Source: Beaufortia kweichowensis
Taxonomy: Eukaryota > Chordata > Actinopteri > Cypriniformes > Gastromyzontidae
Length of the DNA stretch: 64,000 bases
Direction of reading: 5' to 3'
NCBI GenBank assembly: GCA_019155185.1
Contig: CM032815.1
Span: 4,969,001-5,033,000 of the forward strand
Shown: positions 12,261 to 26,472 of the stretch, piece after piece
Layout of the letters: the number at the start of each line of letters is the position of its first letter
Position numbering within the stretch: position 1 is the stretch's first letter
Translations under genes and position numbers: made by a program
Notes under the pieces: generated by a model
Database searches by the model: none
Told to the model about the DNA's origin: nothing
What the model saw: the letters and a program-made list of their open reading frames with translations, nothing else

Positions 12261-15200
12261 TAAGCATAAAACGTTGTAAGCATTTGCCACTTGTTTTATA
12301 AAAAATTATGCGTTATATTCCTAAAATGTGTTAAATATAATAATGTATATTATAACAACGCAAACTAACAGCTTTATCGCTAGACTTTGACGATATGTAT
12401 TGCGTTACTATTGTGTCGTGCGTCGATGCAGAGAGGACTTGCTAGTCATTAGTAAAAGGTCTACACTAACAGTAGAGGGAAAGAGGGGGGGTGAAGGTAA
12501 TTTTACGCTGAACCATTGCTTTTATTAGGGGAGTTTTTAACATACAATATTTATATGCACATATATCTACTATAATATCACAAAATATATATCATATTCA
12601 AACTAGTTGCTGATTAAGGAGTGTTTATGTCATCAGTAATGCAAAATATAGACAATACATACTATATACTATTTGTGATTATCATATAATATTTAGGTAA
12701 TATAAACTTTATATATAAAAGTTTTAATCATATACAGTGCGTAAAAATGTACACATGCACGTCTCCCACACATAAACCCTTAATGATTTTAAACAACAAG
12801 AACATCTTATTTTGTTGTATTTGTTGTTTACCATTTAAACAGAAGCACAATTTATCGCATTGATCTTTTGTCCACGTGGGGAATCCCATAAAGGAATTAC
12901 TCTCTTTCGCTCTTGTTGACGTCACGTTACGTCAAACTAAATCAATTCCGACTGTGTTCGCTTTCGATTCTCCGTTCCTCCATCCACTGCATCAGTTTTC
13001 ATTATCATTCAGCCTACAGGCTGTCAGGTTAATCCATGCATAACAGAAATGGCAGTATAAACCAGCCATGCACGTGTCTTTATAAAGGCTTAATTAAGAC
13101 AGCTATTCTGTCTGCTTCCATTACAGCCTCTATTTTACACACTGACATGAAAAGAAGCGGCTTGCTTTCATCATTTGCCAGTTTCCTTGATGGCACAAAA
13201 ACGCCCTTATTTGGCACTCAAATGTCTCTGTTATCCTCCTAGACAGTATGTCTGGGAGTATTCATGCCAAAATACCCTCTCGTATTCAGATTCTCAGTCC
13301 ATGTGCATTAACTGGGTTTGATGGAGTCATTCTGGCAAATAATCTCAGAATAATACCGTTATTAGGAAGGCATTTAGAGAAGCAAGGGCCACTGTAATGA
13401 GCAGTACTTCAGACAGTGGTTGAGCCATGACAAACCTTTAACCTTTTTTCATTGATAAGAACATGTTATGCATAAGACTGATGAAGTAAACATGAAAGAA
13501 ATGCAACACCATGTACATACTGTCTGCGGTAATAACTTGATATTGGGCGCCACCCTCTGGTCAGACTAGACATTTACATTTACATACAAGCATTATTTAC
13601 TTAACCAGTTACCTCATGTGCACTTAACACGTGTAGATATTTGTATGAACATACAAATATTTAATAACTAGGGATGTTCAGTCAGATGTTCACGTATGAG
13701 TCGGTAAAAAGGTTTCTTTATTGTATATTATTAAAGATATTTTTAAAACACTTATTATTGAAGATCTGTAAAGGACTTGATGATTTTTTTCCACCATAAA
13801 TTGAAACAGTTTTATTCATTCTGTGACAAATTAATTGAGAAACTAAATGGAATACTGTTTGAATGAACAGCAAAAAAGGTCAAAATTTAATGAAATGCTT
13901 GAATATATATATATATATATATACTGCCCCTAAACTATACAATGTTACTACTATATATTATATATTTGACCTAAAATCACAGTGCTGGAAAAAAATAAAT
14001 GTCCATGTTATTTGTCATCTACCCAGTTACAGATGATACAGAAATGTCTTGCAGTCAAAATAGCTGCTACCTGATGCTTTCTGACCAAATATTTGCCTTA
14101 TTCATTCACCTTGACAAGTAGTGCATTTCGATATTTCTGCATATGTACAACCAAACCATAAGATTTTATTTCAACATTCATGCCAACCTTACAGAAAATA
14201 CATTACAGGTAAATATAAACTCAACCATATTGCACAGATCTTTCCACAAGGTGGGGCATTGGGAGTTTGAGACCATTGGAGTGATTCATTTGTGTATTCA
14301 GGGAAGAAGAATGTTATTCAAGTCAGATCTTGTACCTGTCTAATAACCAGTTGTCCTCAGGAAACACCTGTAGGTTTAAAGCTTGACAATGACATTAGTC
14401 ACCCTGACATCACCCATTTAAGCTTGTTTTTACATTTTTTTTCAACTGAATTTGAACTTTATCATTTCATATGTGTAGCAGAAATCAATGTCTCTACTAT
14501 TAAATTATAAAGATTTGTGTGTCTCTCAAATACATGCTCATGCTTTTATATGCATAAACCTTTAGTAATCTGCTAGTTTACGACAAATATTAAACTTGGC
14601 CATACATTTTTATATTTATTATACAATAAATAAGAACAAGGCCATGGACAGTAGCAGCAGATATAAAGATAAAAATCTCTTTCCTGTTTGTAGAGATAGT
14701 CAATGAGTAACTTTCCATGAGGTCAGCAGGGTACAACTGTATGTGTAAGCAAGCATGCGTTACACACACCAGACACCTACTCATAAATCAGTAAAATCTT
14801 CGCAAGCACCCACACTCTCGTGTCTGCTGATCCACGTTCGTACATGTTGGTGTGTGCACATGCACGTTCAAGCCTGTTCCTGTTCTTTAAAACACCATCC
14901 TCTCACAACCTGTGAAACAAGCCCTACCAGTTTTAAAGAAAAAATGGAAGAGGCTCCATATCTTGGCCTGGGCCTTGTTGTGTTAAACTAATATGTAGCG
15001 CACACTTACTAACAGTAAGGCATTGTTTTAAGTTTGCTGTATTTCCTGTTTTGACCGGTGTCTGGCTTTTGAATAGACAAGCTGGTCCCTTCAGATACGT
15101 GTTATTTTCTATACTAGGTTCACAATTAAAAAGCCTTATGTTGGATGTTATAATGAAGAAACAAGGCCCAACCGATTTGGACAAATCAGTTGTCCAAAAA

Positions 15201-16860
15201 CCCTATTAATAACAGCAGTTGGCTTTTTACAAATGTTTAAAGCTGCAATATATCAGTATTCAAAATGCACAAGACAACAGATACTTTAAATACATGTGAT
15301 GCACTTTAATTTTCCATCAAATATAAAAGTGTGCAAATATAAAACTGTGCAAACACTATCGATACATGACAAATACGTTTTCTGTGTACAAAAGAGGAAA
15401 GAGGCAGCTTTATCAACTACAGCAGTCAAGCAGGAGGTGTTGGCATTGGATAACTCAATGCATTGCTACAGAAGATTTAGTTTATACAGACTGCATGCAC
15501 AGATGCAGGGAGATTAACTACAACACAAACACACACACACAAAAGTCTTTCACTACCCAGAGTTCAATAGTTCCTCTCTGCAAACAGAGAATTTAACAGC
15601 AATTAACAGGCTGTCTGTTCCAGACAGCAGGCTAAAGTGAAGAGTAATGACAGCTATGCTCCCCTTTGGCAAAAAAAAGGCTCGGCACAGTGGATTCATA
15701 CAGTGATGAAAAGATAAAGTGGTCTTAGGAATGAGCCAATGGCCTGAACATGAGGGTACATGGGATACGATCCTCCCCTCATAATGTCTACCCACACCTG
15801 CGATCCTCCTTGGGGCATGTTCCCATGCTACGAGCCAAATGGCTCTATAAATGAGATCTGTTGACTTTTTAACCATTTAAAGAATATAATTGACCCACAG
15901 TGTTGGTATTTACTATACCTTATTGTTAAAACCAAGATTTGTAATGCTATATGAAGAAACAGTATAAGATTTAATAAGAAGGTGAGCATATATCTTGACT
16001 CTTTGATAAAAATGATTACATAAAGCTGTTCAGTTTGTAGTTAAAACCTGGAAGAGAATATGCATTTTTATGTCTTTTGATTTTTAGTGTAAAATAAGGT
16101 CTGTAATTTACATTACTTGAAGAGACTTTTCTGTTTTGTTCCACAAAATAAACTACACAGTCAAACCTCAAAAGCAAATTTTAAAAAGTAAATCTTAAGA
16201 AACTTAAGTTAATACTTTGCAGACGACCAATTTGCATGCATGAGGTATGACTGGGTAATTTTTGTTGTACCCAAATGGGAAACTAATATAAACCACAGAC
16301 CTCATTTTACTTATAGATCTGAAATCACTATTGTAAAAACACATTAATCATCGCCAAAATAGCCTTCCAGGCTGGTCTAAAAATAAAAATATTACTGCTC
16401 AGCTCAACAAAAATACTCAACAATTTTATGCCAGTTTTCGTATGAAGAAAGAGGTTAAGTTTTTGCTTGAGGCTACATTAATCATCAATGTACTCCATGT
16501 GACGGGTGAAGAATGAAATTGTGAAATCGGAGACAAAAACAGGAATGGATAAACAATGGCATGAAAACAACAGGGAGTCCACAGAAGGAAGTACAAGAAA
16601 AAAAAATCAGGCTCTATCTACAGTACTGGTATATACACAAATGCATTTTCAATCACAAAATAGCCAACAAGAGCCCAAACCCATGAAAAAAAATACATGT
16701 CAATATTTCAATTGGCCACAACCAAATAATTACACTATGTACAAGAGTAAATCCCAATGGATAAGAAGAGACCCTCTTTTCCAGTATTTATCAGTCTACA
16801 GTAGGAAAAAGTGTCTATGAGCACAGAGAGATTCCTGAAACGTCCATAAAGTCCGAGGCC
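12261..16860. other. Intergenic between eurl and ripk4, including ripk4 3' UTR
   Basis: No gene was found in these 4.6 kb. The left half is A+T-rich with a short (AT)n run at 13903-13922. The right part probably contains the 3' UTR of minus-strand ripk4, whose stop is at 16861. Open frames here are short, begin at arbitrary codons and show no recognisable domain. Confidence 0.6.
13903..13922. repeat. (AT)n microsatellite
   Basis: About ten uninterrupted AT units. Confidence 0.9.
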
Positions 16861-19743
16861 TCAACAAGTGGCCGATTCGCACAACGAGTCAACAGGGATT
16901 TTTGTGACAGAATTGCGTTTGGTGAGTTTCAGAATCACCACTTTCCTGGGGGTAAGAGGAACCGGACTTTCCGGCTCGGATTCCGACGTGTGTTCTGGCT
17001 GAGGAGTGAGCGGTGCAGCGTCGGCGCCACGTTCAAGCAACACGCCAATAATGTCTTTGTGGCCGCTGCGTACAGCCAGGTGAAGCGGCGTGAAACCTTT
17101 CTCATCCTGAGCGTTGGCGACCTCTGGGCAACTCTGCAGAAGCTCTTTGAGGACTTCGCAGTGGCTGTTCTCCACAGCTAGGTGACACGGCGTGCGCAGG
17201 GCGTGGTTCCCGCTCTGAGGGTCGGCACCCTCTGCCAGAAGCATTTTAACGGTGGCCAGATGGCCTCTGTGGGCAGCCAGGTGCAAGGCGGTGCAACCGG
17301 TCGCTGTTCTGCTCTGAATGTCGGCGCCGTGTTTTACAAGCAACCTCGAAGTGCTGGTGTGCCCGGTTTCAGCAGCGATGTGAAGAGGACTGTGGAGGCC
17401 GTCGGACGTCAGGTGCACGTTGGCGCCGAGCTCCACCAGGATCCGTGCCACTCGATACTGGCCCCTTTGGGATGCCAGATGAAGCGGCGTGCGTCCGTCT
17501 GACGTCTGCCCGTCAACATCAGCACCCGCTTGCTTCACCAGGAGCTTCACGATTCCTAGATGCCCTTTCCAGGCCGCCAGGTGGAGCGCCGTCCAATCAT
17601 CTTTACCTTTCACGTGCACATCCGCTCCACGACTTAGCAAAACCCGTACCACGTTCTCCTGCCCGTGGTGACAGGCGATGTGTGTCGGCGTGCGACCCTG
17701 AGCATCTACTTCGTTAATGGAGGCGCAGCGGTCTAGCAGTAAACGGGTCAGGGCCTCGTCCCCGTTTTGGGCTGAGAAATGCAGAGGGGTGTATTGGTCT
17801 TCGTCTTTGGCATTGACGTTAGTCGTTTTGCGGCTCAGGAGAATCTCAGCCACTCCTTTTAATCGCTTTTCAGCGGCCAGGTGGAGGGGCGTGGCTCCGC
17901 AAACATTGGGCCAATTAGGATTGCAGTTGCTAAGCAACAGAAACTTTACAGCTTCCTCGTTGGCCAGAGCCACTGCGAAGTGAAGCAGGTTACAGCCTCC
18001 CTCCAGGAGCAAGTCGACATCCTGCGGCTGGAGGATCTTCATCAGCTTGGCGATGTCCTCGGTGCGAATAGCTTCACAAAGTTTCTTCTTCTGTATCTCA
18101 CTGGAGTCTAAAATGGCAGAAACATGGCAAAGTTAAACAAGAACAATTCTTATTACAGACACAATCCAACTGTGGCTTTTCTCTTACCGTTTACTGCATT
18201 TTCCTTCTCGAAGGACAAAGTAATGGAGCCTTGAGATGAGAAAGCCGAATCCACGGATGAGATGCCCGACAGTCTCTTGCTGGTATTGTCTTTGCTCTCC
18301 AGGGATTCTTCTTTGACGTTGCTTAAACTGCGAGAGATGCCCGAGTCGATCTGACTCAGTAGTTCAGAGAGACTGTAGTCTTTCTCGGGTAACATGGCTG
18401 ACTTCGGCCTCACTGGCTTTTGGTTGTTGGTCTGCTCAAACGAAGCACAAATCATTTGTAAGAGAAAATTAAAAGCTACTAAACATCTCAAGTAACCATT
18501 TCAATTATAAACTAATGAATCAATTGCTGTAAATAGTAAGAGATGAAAGCCTTTTAAATAAAGATCTGAATATTCTTCCTAACATAAGCAGTTTAATATG
18601 CTTAGCCAAAAAAGGACAAAGGCCTGTAGGTAAACCATGCAGCTTGGTGGCATTCTTATGAAATGCTTATGAAATACACTCAACTTCTTGGAATATTTAT
18701 GCTATGTGCGAAATGAATACCAAAGAGTTGCCTAAACAACATTACAGAGGCCTGTGATGGACTAATCTACAATCTAAAGTGACTAAATTTAGTAACAAAA
18801 AAAGTTCCTGTACACTTAAACGATAAATCATGTCCTTTTATGGAGTAAAGAATAGGTAGTGTGTCTGAGAAAGCAAAAAAGAGATTTATGATCATTGATT
18901 CATAGAGATGTGTGTTAATGTTACCTGTTCACTGGAGGCTGGAGCAGGGCACGGGGAACAATCTGCTTCTGAAGAAACTGAAGCCCTCGACTCCTCGTGG
19001 GGTTTAGTGCACAATTCCTCAGCCTCTGTTGTGATCTCTACAGAAGACAGCGTTGTTGGATCACTGTTTTTATATATGTAAACAATACTAAAAGGTGTTT
19101 GTTTGAAACATTGAGGTTCATAACATGACACAACACCTTAAATTTAAACACAAGCATATTCATTTTTCCAACGTTACAAAGTTCAATTGGTGCTGCATAA
19201 CAAGTATATCACAGAATACTGTCACATGATTTTATGAACCCAGTTATCTGGAATATTGTGTCATGTGCGTCAGCGGGTCTGTGTTTATTAACGGTATGAT
19301 GACTGATCACAGTAGGTGAAGCTCACCTTGAAAACTGGGTCTGGCCTCTGGAGATTGTGCCCAGCACATCTGCATAAGAGACAGGAACCCGGTGCAGGTC
19401 TGTGGACGACTGCGGGGGATAAGTCCTAAATCTGGACGAACCCCTTTCACCACCTTCACCATAATGTGCAGGATGTTGTTCTCCCCTATGAAACAGATGT
19501 TATATATTTCTTATGATTTCATGCGTTTTTTTGCTTAAAGCTTTTAATCCCCAAAACTATTACTGTAATACAATACTGTACAGTGTGAACACTATGATTT
19601 TTTTCTAGTATCTAGTAATCCAGTAAATATTAAAGCCATTCATAATAGAACCATAACTATGAATAGCTACCTTAAATAATACATGATATAAATTTTATTT
19701 AAATACAGTCAATGGGGAATTTACATTTAAAAATATATATACA

Positions 19744-19782
<39 letters not shown>

Positions 19783-22700
19783 CTTAAAATATTAAAATAA
19801 TATTAATTAAATGTTATTTTAAAATAATTTTGCTAATGCAAAGTATAATTTATTTTATTTGAAAATGACCCAAACATGTTCTTGGTATACTGTCAAGATA
19901 TTATTTCCAGCAATCCGGAAAACAACCATCAACACATCTTTTGTTTTCGAGAGCATTTTATGACACTTAATCAAAAAGCAAACAGAGGCGGCTAGTTTAA
20001 TATCCTGTTATTTCAACTTCATTGCACAAGACGACATTGATTTTTGTATATCTGGTTTGGGAAGGATTGTCTTGCAGCCAGTTGATTTTAATTGCTGTTG
20101 CCAAAAACAACAGTCCTCTGCCTCGTGACAAAAAACCTGTTTGGTTTTTCATTTTTTTACATTGTGTTCTTATAACTAGTGCTGGTTACTAAAAAAGCTG
20201 CATTATTCCTGCCCTTGCTAATTTACCTGGAAGTAGGTAAACACAGCAGGTAAACACATCTCCCAGAAACACCCATGGACACGCCTCCACTGAGCACCAG
20301 TCACGTAACTTAAGATTGTAATCTACTTAATGACTGCAGTAGTTTGAAACTTAATGCCAAAAATCAATGCTTTCAAGATCTGATACAGCGCTAAATATAG
20401 ATGAGCCCTAAAAGGGTTTCGGATGAACCTATGGCATTGGTTTGCAATACCGACAAGAGAGAGATTCTGTAGAAAGTCTTACCTTGATATGGTTTCTTCT
20501 GTGTGAGAATTCCCCAGATAACAATTGAAAAGCTAAAGAATAGTAAAATATGTGTTAGACCACTGATTGACAATTTGTACATTTAAACTGAATAATAATT
20601 TACACAATGATAAGTGTTTCATATACTACATCATATTGTACCTGTACACATCATGTTTGGTGTCGGAGATTCGATCTTTCTCAATGATTCGCTCTGGAGG
20701 AAGATACGCAACGGTGCCACAAAAACCATCACGACTCACATCATCGTTCCTGGAAAAGCCGTTCCACCTAGCCAGTCCGAAGTCAGAAATCTAAACAAAA
20801 TAAGACAAAAATTAAAATAATTCTTTCTTCTAATTGTATACTTTTAATGTCACCTGTTTTAGGTTTTATTCAAGGGGATTTTTCTAGAAGGGCAAGGTAA
20901 TGGCAGCCATGCCCTACAGGTTATCTATTAGGTAGGGAAGCCCTGATTTTTCAGTAAATGCCTGCACGCATGTGTGGGTGGGTGTGTGCCAACCCTTCAT
21001 TAACACTGCCTAGCTTTAGCTTGTTCAGACTGGCCCGGGATACGTGTTTACATCCAGCCCTTTCAATCCAACACCACGATTCCCACCCATCCCTCGTGAC
21101 ACCTGCTTACTCATCCATGGGAAGGCTGGATATAAAGCAGGATAAAGCATGGGAAAGCTTTTGGACCCTCGGGGAATTTTCTGGAAAAGTATGTGGGGGA
21201 CAGTGAATAGAAAACTGTAGATGCGCCCTTCCCCCATGCCTTGTGAAATCCTTACGAAATGCTCTTCACAAATGATCTGACACGACTGAGATTTAATCTG
21301 TTGTTCGGACGTCAGTGTTACATTAAGACAGAATTTATCACGTCGACAGGGTGTTTGGACGAACATTACAAAACGTAACTGTTTATCTTTTGAGTCCTGG
21401 ATCAAACTCTGTTATACAATCAACTTTATGAATACCCTTATTAATATGTCATAAGATTCCCAGAAAACATGCATTCGTTGATTAAATGTCTGTAATGCTT
21501 TTACCAAATGAATATATTTCAATGTATTTGGAACAATGGGCAAGCGAAGCTCTAAATAACGTTACTGCCGTTAGAAGATGATGAATCACTTCCACCCTAA
21601 CACAATGAATCAGCTGTGATCTATTCTGTGCAAGGTGTAAATAATGAGCAAAGAGGTCATAATTTCCAGGCAACAAGTGTCTTCTGTCTCACCTTGACGT
21701 GGTAGTGTGCGTCAAGCAGGATGTTGGCAGGTTTGAGGTCAAGATGAAGAAGTGGTGGATTCATGCAATGTAGAAAGTTCATTCCCACCGCCGTCTCGTG
21801 TATAATGCGGAAACGCAGCTCCCAGGGCAATGGTTCAGAGGCCAGGAGGGTTTCCAGAGAGCCTGTCTCCATGTACTCCATCACCAGTCCCTGCGGGTCA
21901 CTACAGATGCCGTACACAGGAAGTATGTAGCGGAACTTTGCCGCCTCCATCTTTTTCGCCTCTTCCAAGAGTTCTGCTCGCTCCCTAAAATAGCAGAAAA
22001 ATTAAGTGGTCAATTGATCGGTTATGGGCTGTAAATAGTGGAGGGAATTTTGAAGGCAATGTTTTAAAATTAAAAACGACCATGAACATCATTTTATCAA
22101 CTTGTCAAAGAACGTTTTGAATCTGTTTATGTTCGGTCCAAAAGTGCACATCGGCTGCAGCCAAACATTTTTATTAGGATTAAAAATATTCCTCATTAAA
22201 CAAAAATGTAAATGTCAACACACCCTATTCATTAAAAAGATCACAGAGAAATCACATTAAGACACTTCTATAAAAACATTAAGGGGAAGGTAGTAATAAA
22301 ACTCGTTGAACCTGAGCAAATCAACAATATTGTCCAGGAGATTATGTAAAATGACACAATGTTTTTTTGCCTGGGGGCCAAATGTCCTCTTTGAAATCAA
22401 AGCAGGTGCACCTGAAACACTTTTCCAACTTCATGACTCTGTTTTACTGACATAATCTGCTTAATTAGCTGCCAGGCTTCGTGAATGATTGACATGGGGC
22501 TGCATGAATGTTCTTACACAATTCATGTTAATAGTAATAAGTCAGAAGTCACACAATTAACCTGGATTCATTAAAGATATCTTAGAGATCCACTTTAACT
22601 TAAAAGAGACAGGTTACCTGAAAATCATAATTCTGTCATTGTGTAGTTAAAAACCCATTGAAAGTTTTTGTTTATGGGACACAAAAGGTCATAAAAAAGC

Positions 22701-25021
22701 TGGTCTTTGGACAGAATAAAAGCTGGTCTTTTTCATATACTTAAAGTGGATGGGGACCAGGGAATAGCTGTGTTCACCATTTACTTTCATTACATAAAAA
22801 AGCTTCATTCTTCTACAAAAACTTTTTTTTTTAAATAAAATAATACTGGGTTTTGAACAAAATGGTGATGAGTGAATGATTACAAATCTTTGGCTGAATT
22901 AACCCCATACATGAAAAACTCCACCATTTACTATTATTGTATAAAAACAGGATTAATACTCTGGTATAAAAGTCCTTTTGTGTTCCAGTGAAGAAATACA
23001 GTCATATGGGTTTTGACACAACATGTCTGTGTTAATGATGACAAAATCATTGGCTGAAGTAACCATTTTACATGAAGTCATCATCTTCCTTGATTAATAT
23101 ATTAAGTAAACTTAGAAAAGTGGCCACATAATTCTCACCAACAATTTAAGCAAAATACATGAGTAAAAAACAGACATTTAAATTGGTTAGTGTGCAGGTC
23201 AATGCTTGTGTTAAAGCAGCTTTAGGAAGTCTCAGGATGTTGCAAGGTGCAATTTCCACAGGGATTGACAAATAGGCGGTACACAGAGGAAACATGAACA
23301 GGGAGTGCAGAGGTGGACGCTAATATTCTCCTACCCTTACTGTGTTCTGCCACCCTTCTGAACTAAACAAAAGCTCTTCTTTCTTAAAAAAAAAAACACA
23401 ATCCAGCTCGACCGGTTCGGCAACTCTACCTGATAATGCACAAGAGGACAAAGCAAGCTTTTAAACTTCTCTGTTTAGATGGGGGAGGTCAATTAGAATT
23501 CTTGTACCTTGCAGATCAAAAGTGGCGATAACCCGTGTTGCGGGTCGCATGGAATAGTATATCTTTAAGATCCCTTCATTCTTGTTTAGTGACGTGAGTG
23601 ACATCCTCAATTCAACAGTGCTTGTTTTACGAGACGATGTGCGAGATTACTGAAAGCCTGATGGCAAATCTGATCTAAACATCTTTTAGAATTTGCTTGC
23701 ATGTCAAAATATTTCCTTTTAAGGCTAAGTTTACTTATATATGCTTGTCTCCAAACATTTTAATTTGCATCACAACAGTACTTCTGCTCTGATAACACTA
23801 GTAAAATCAATGATTATTCTGTAAAAAGAACAAACAAAGCAAATTTAAAAATAAAATTGCATTGCGATACAATTGGACTACATCTGTATAAACTTGTATT
23901 TATGCACAGGCCTGTGAGAAAACAATAAAAAGGAACCAAGTTTAACAAAAGAGCACATGGCAGTCAACTGGATCTTGATACACAGAACACTCCAGAACAT
24001 GAATCATAACATGCGTACATTAGGTTTAATAAAGCCATTCTCACACATTTATGCCTAAAGGAAGTCAATCAAATATTAAAGTAGGAGACTGTCATGCTGA
24101 AAAGCTATTCACTCGCAACACACTTTTTCCATTTTTGCCATCTGAGATGACCCATCTTTTAGTCAGTGTGATCTAAGATGCCAAATTTCACCCTACAGCA
24201 TGTGAATAAAAAGTTATGCATGTGAATGCAACACCTGTGTGAATTCCAAAGCTCTATGTAAGAACTATATATGGAAGGTTACCTGGAAACAATGCTCATA
24301 CATACAGCCACTCCTTGTTACGCTGGAACATAAAGTTGAAAGTGGATGTAACTTTATTCAGTGTGGTTTTAGATAGAGGCGGATAGATAGTGACAGTCTA
24401 TTAATGTGTGTGTGAGATGGTGGTGGGGGGGATTAATCATAGCCCGAGGCAGTACATTGCAAGTTTCCTGACACAACACATTAAAGGCCGAAGCTTTTTG
24501 CATGCAATCATAACAAATAACAACATGAACAGAATAATGTACTGTTATTATGTATTTGTCGTTTCAAGGTCATAAAAATAAAGCTATAAACTTTCTCATT
24601 GAGAGTTAAAAATAAAACATTTCAAACTCTGTATGACACTTTTGACCTCATCAAGTAAATAATACACAAAACACCAGATATAGAGTTACAGGCTTCATAT
24701 CGCAAAAACAAACATAACTTGTCCTTCACAAGACTGTGCTTATGAAACACACACCCACACACTTTACATGCTTCTTAAAAGCCACCGTGAGCTGTAATGA
24801 AACAAAACCATGAAAAAAGTAAATCGAATTCATACTCACTTTTCATCAGAATGAAGACTGGGTGGACACTTGATAGCCAGCCATGTTTTCCACTGGATAT
24901 GTCGTACTTTGTACACCTGTCCGAAGCCGCCAGAGCCAATCTTTTCCCAACTCCCAAACTCCGAAGCGTCGAAAGTTTTCAGCAGCCCCATCATCCCTGG
25001 GGAGTTCTCTGGGACATCCAT
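16861..25021 (-). CDS. ripk4: Receptor-interacting serine/threonine kinase 4, 8 exons, 811 aa
   Basis: Exons in transcript order are 24840-25021, 21693-21984, 20642-20790, 20483-20532, 19327-19485, 18925-19037, 18188-18431 and 16861-18107. They total 2436 nt, and all phases close. The kinase domain shows the glycine loop GSGGFGQV (29-36), catalytic lysine K51, HLDLKPAN with D143 (141-148) and DFG (161-163). A linker follows with DYSLSELLSQIDSGIS, close to the human linker. The last exon encodes about ten ankyrin repeats. RIPK4 acts in epidermal differentiation and in Wnt, NF-kB and PKC-linked signalling; human loss causes Bartsocas-Papas syndrome. The start is the first ATG, and its N-terminus aligns with human RIPK4. 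All key catalytic residues are present, so an active kinase is expected. The long first intron (21985-24839) is listed separately. Confidence 0.97.
19749..19778. repeat. (AT)n microsatellite in ripk4 intron 5
   Basis: About fifteen AT units in an A+T-rich stretch running from roughly 19680 to 19860. It is part of the intron between ripk4 exon 5 (ends 19327) and exon 4 (starts 20532). Confidence 0.85.
21985..24839 (-). other. Large first intron of ripk4
   Basis: A 2.85-kb intron that splits the kinase domain between residue 61 and the rest. No exon is visible inside it. It contains degenerate foldback-repeat sequence at about 22598-23060 and otherwise A+T-rich DNA. Confidence 0.8.
22598..23060. 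repeat. Degenerate foldback repeats of the cyprinid 'GTTCACCC' type
   Basis: Diagnostic motifs occur in both orientations: CATAATTCTGTCATTGTGTA and ATGGGACACAAAAGG near 22640-22690, TTCACCATTTACTTTCATTA near 22775, and AGTCATATGGGTTTTGACAC near 23000. These match arms of the same family found at 1.1, 38.5 and 58.1 kb. The block looks like one or two diverged copies side by side. Confidence 0.45.
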
Positions 25022-26472
25022 TTTTAAAGCTGGTTAAATAAATCCTGTGCAGTTCGAATTCTTTTCCAAACCTGACTTTTTCATATGAAAAAGATTGTCT
25101 GTCAAAGTCAACAAGAGGCTTGTGAACTGTTCCTTGTTTTTTTCCTGTCTGTACAGGCTGAGTCTGTCTGGCCCTACCCTCTGTTCAGGTGAAGGAGGGA
25201 GGAGCCTAATGACATCATTTCCTGACCCAAGAACACAGTTGCCCAATCTAGTTCTATGACACACATGTATCCTACAGGCCAAAGGTGACACCCTTATTAC
25301 CTGGCATCATTTCAGATTCTCTTCTGTATACTGTGAATCTTACACTACATATAATAAATTGCCAGAAGTTATAAACTTCTCAGGTTTCTGTTCAGAAAGA
25401 CTAAGGATTGTATTCTACACTGTCATCCAACCTTAAGGAATGTTGGTCATCACCTATCACCTTTATAACCCTAGATCACAAGAATGTTAATAGCATCTCT
25501 AAACCCCCTAAGAAACGTACAGGAATGTTCTCCGGGGTGACCTAACAATGCCCTGGTTATGTGATCCAGCTAAAATGTGTCTGGTGTAGACTGTCAAATA
25601 TCATATGAAACATAGTAACCTATTCATTGACATGTTTACATTAGCCAGAGCTGCAGGTGATCGCTCAGGTTATGTTCATTTAGATATAATACACTTTAGC
25701 CTGGCTTTAGGGTAAACTATATCAACTCACAACTTACTTTACACTGACCTAACATACATTAGCCTGAATTCAACACCACATATCATCCACAGAGGATATT
25801 ACAATATGATAAAATGCTAATAATGACTCACTTTGCTTATTTTTACGCGCAATCGTGAGATCGCAATCGTTAAGAAGTAGATTTCTTAAGACTTCCATGC
25901 TAACAAATCTATTTTTAAACTGAAACCGACAGAGAGGTTAGGGACTGTTTGTCTTTTGAATGGGTCAAATACATTCAAAGACGAAATCACACACAAGTAC
26001 AACAGTTCACACCACTTCTAATGGGTTTCACATTGAGGACCGTCGTAAGCGTCAGTTTAGTCATTAGCAATTCAGATTGTGGGGTAGATACATGGGGCTT
26101 TGTGTATACGCCAGTTTCTCCAATAGCTTAGTCGGAGTATTTATATAGTGTCAGCCAAATTGTACAGTTCTATCTGATCCTTACCTCACATTACCACACA
26201 TTTCTTGAAGACCTTTCAATTTCCGAGTTTGAAGCAACTACGAGTGGTGTGCGTCTTTGGCGACCCCTAGTGGATTTTCATCAGATTAGAATTATAGTTG
26301 CCGTAAAACAGACAACACCGTCGCAAAACTGTTGCGAATCTTACCAGGCAAATATGAAAACGTGGTAGTACATGTTCTCCTTCAAAACAAGAGAAATTAA
26401 GTTTCTTGGGTCATTAACTTTAGCTGTATCTGAATGTATTAGGTTTCGGTTAAAGCGATAGATATTTTAAGC
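25022..26472. other. Divergent intergenic region between ripk4 and nsun5
   Basis: About 1.45 kb separates the divergent ripk4 and nsun5 start codons, so both promoters should lie here. A minus-strand TGATGTCATT motif near 25205-25215 resembles a CRE/AP-1 site upstream of ripk4. No clear TATA box or CpG island is seen. No other gene is visible. Confidence 0.5.

Noticed and set aside
16990..18111. Several plus-strand open frames opposite ripk4 exon 8
   Set aside because: They mirror the ankyrin-repeat exon, whose regular codon pattern keeps the opposite strand open.
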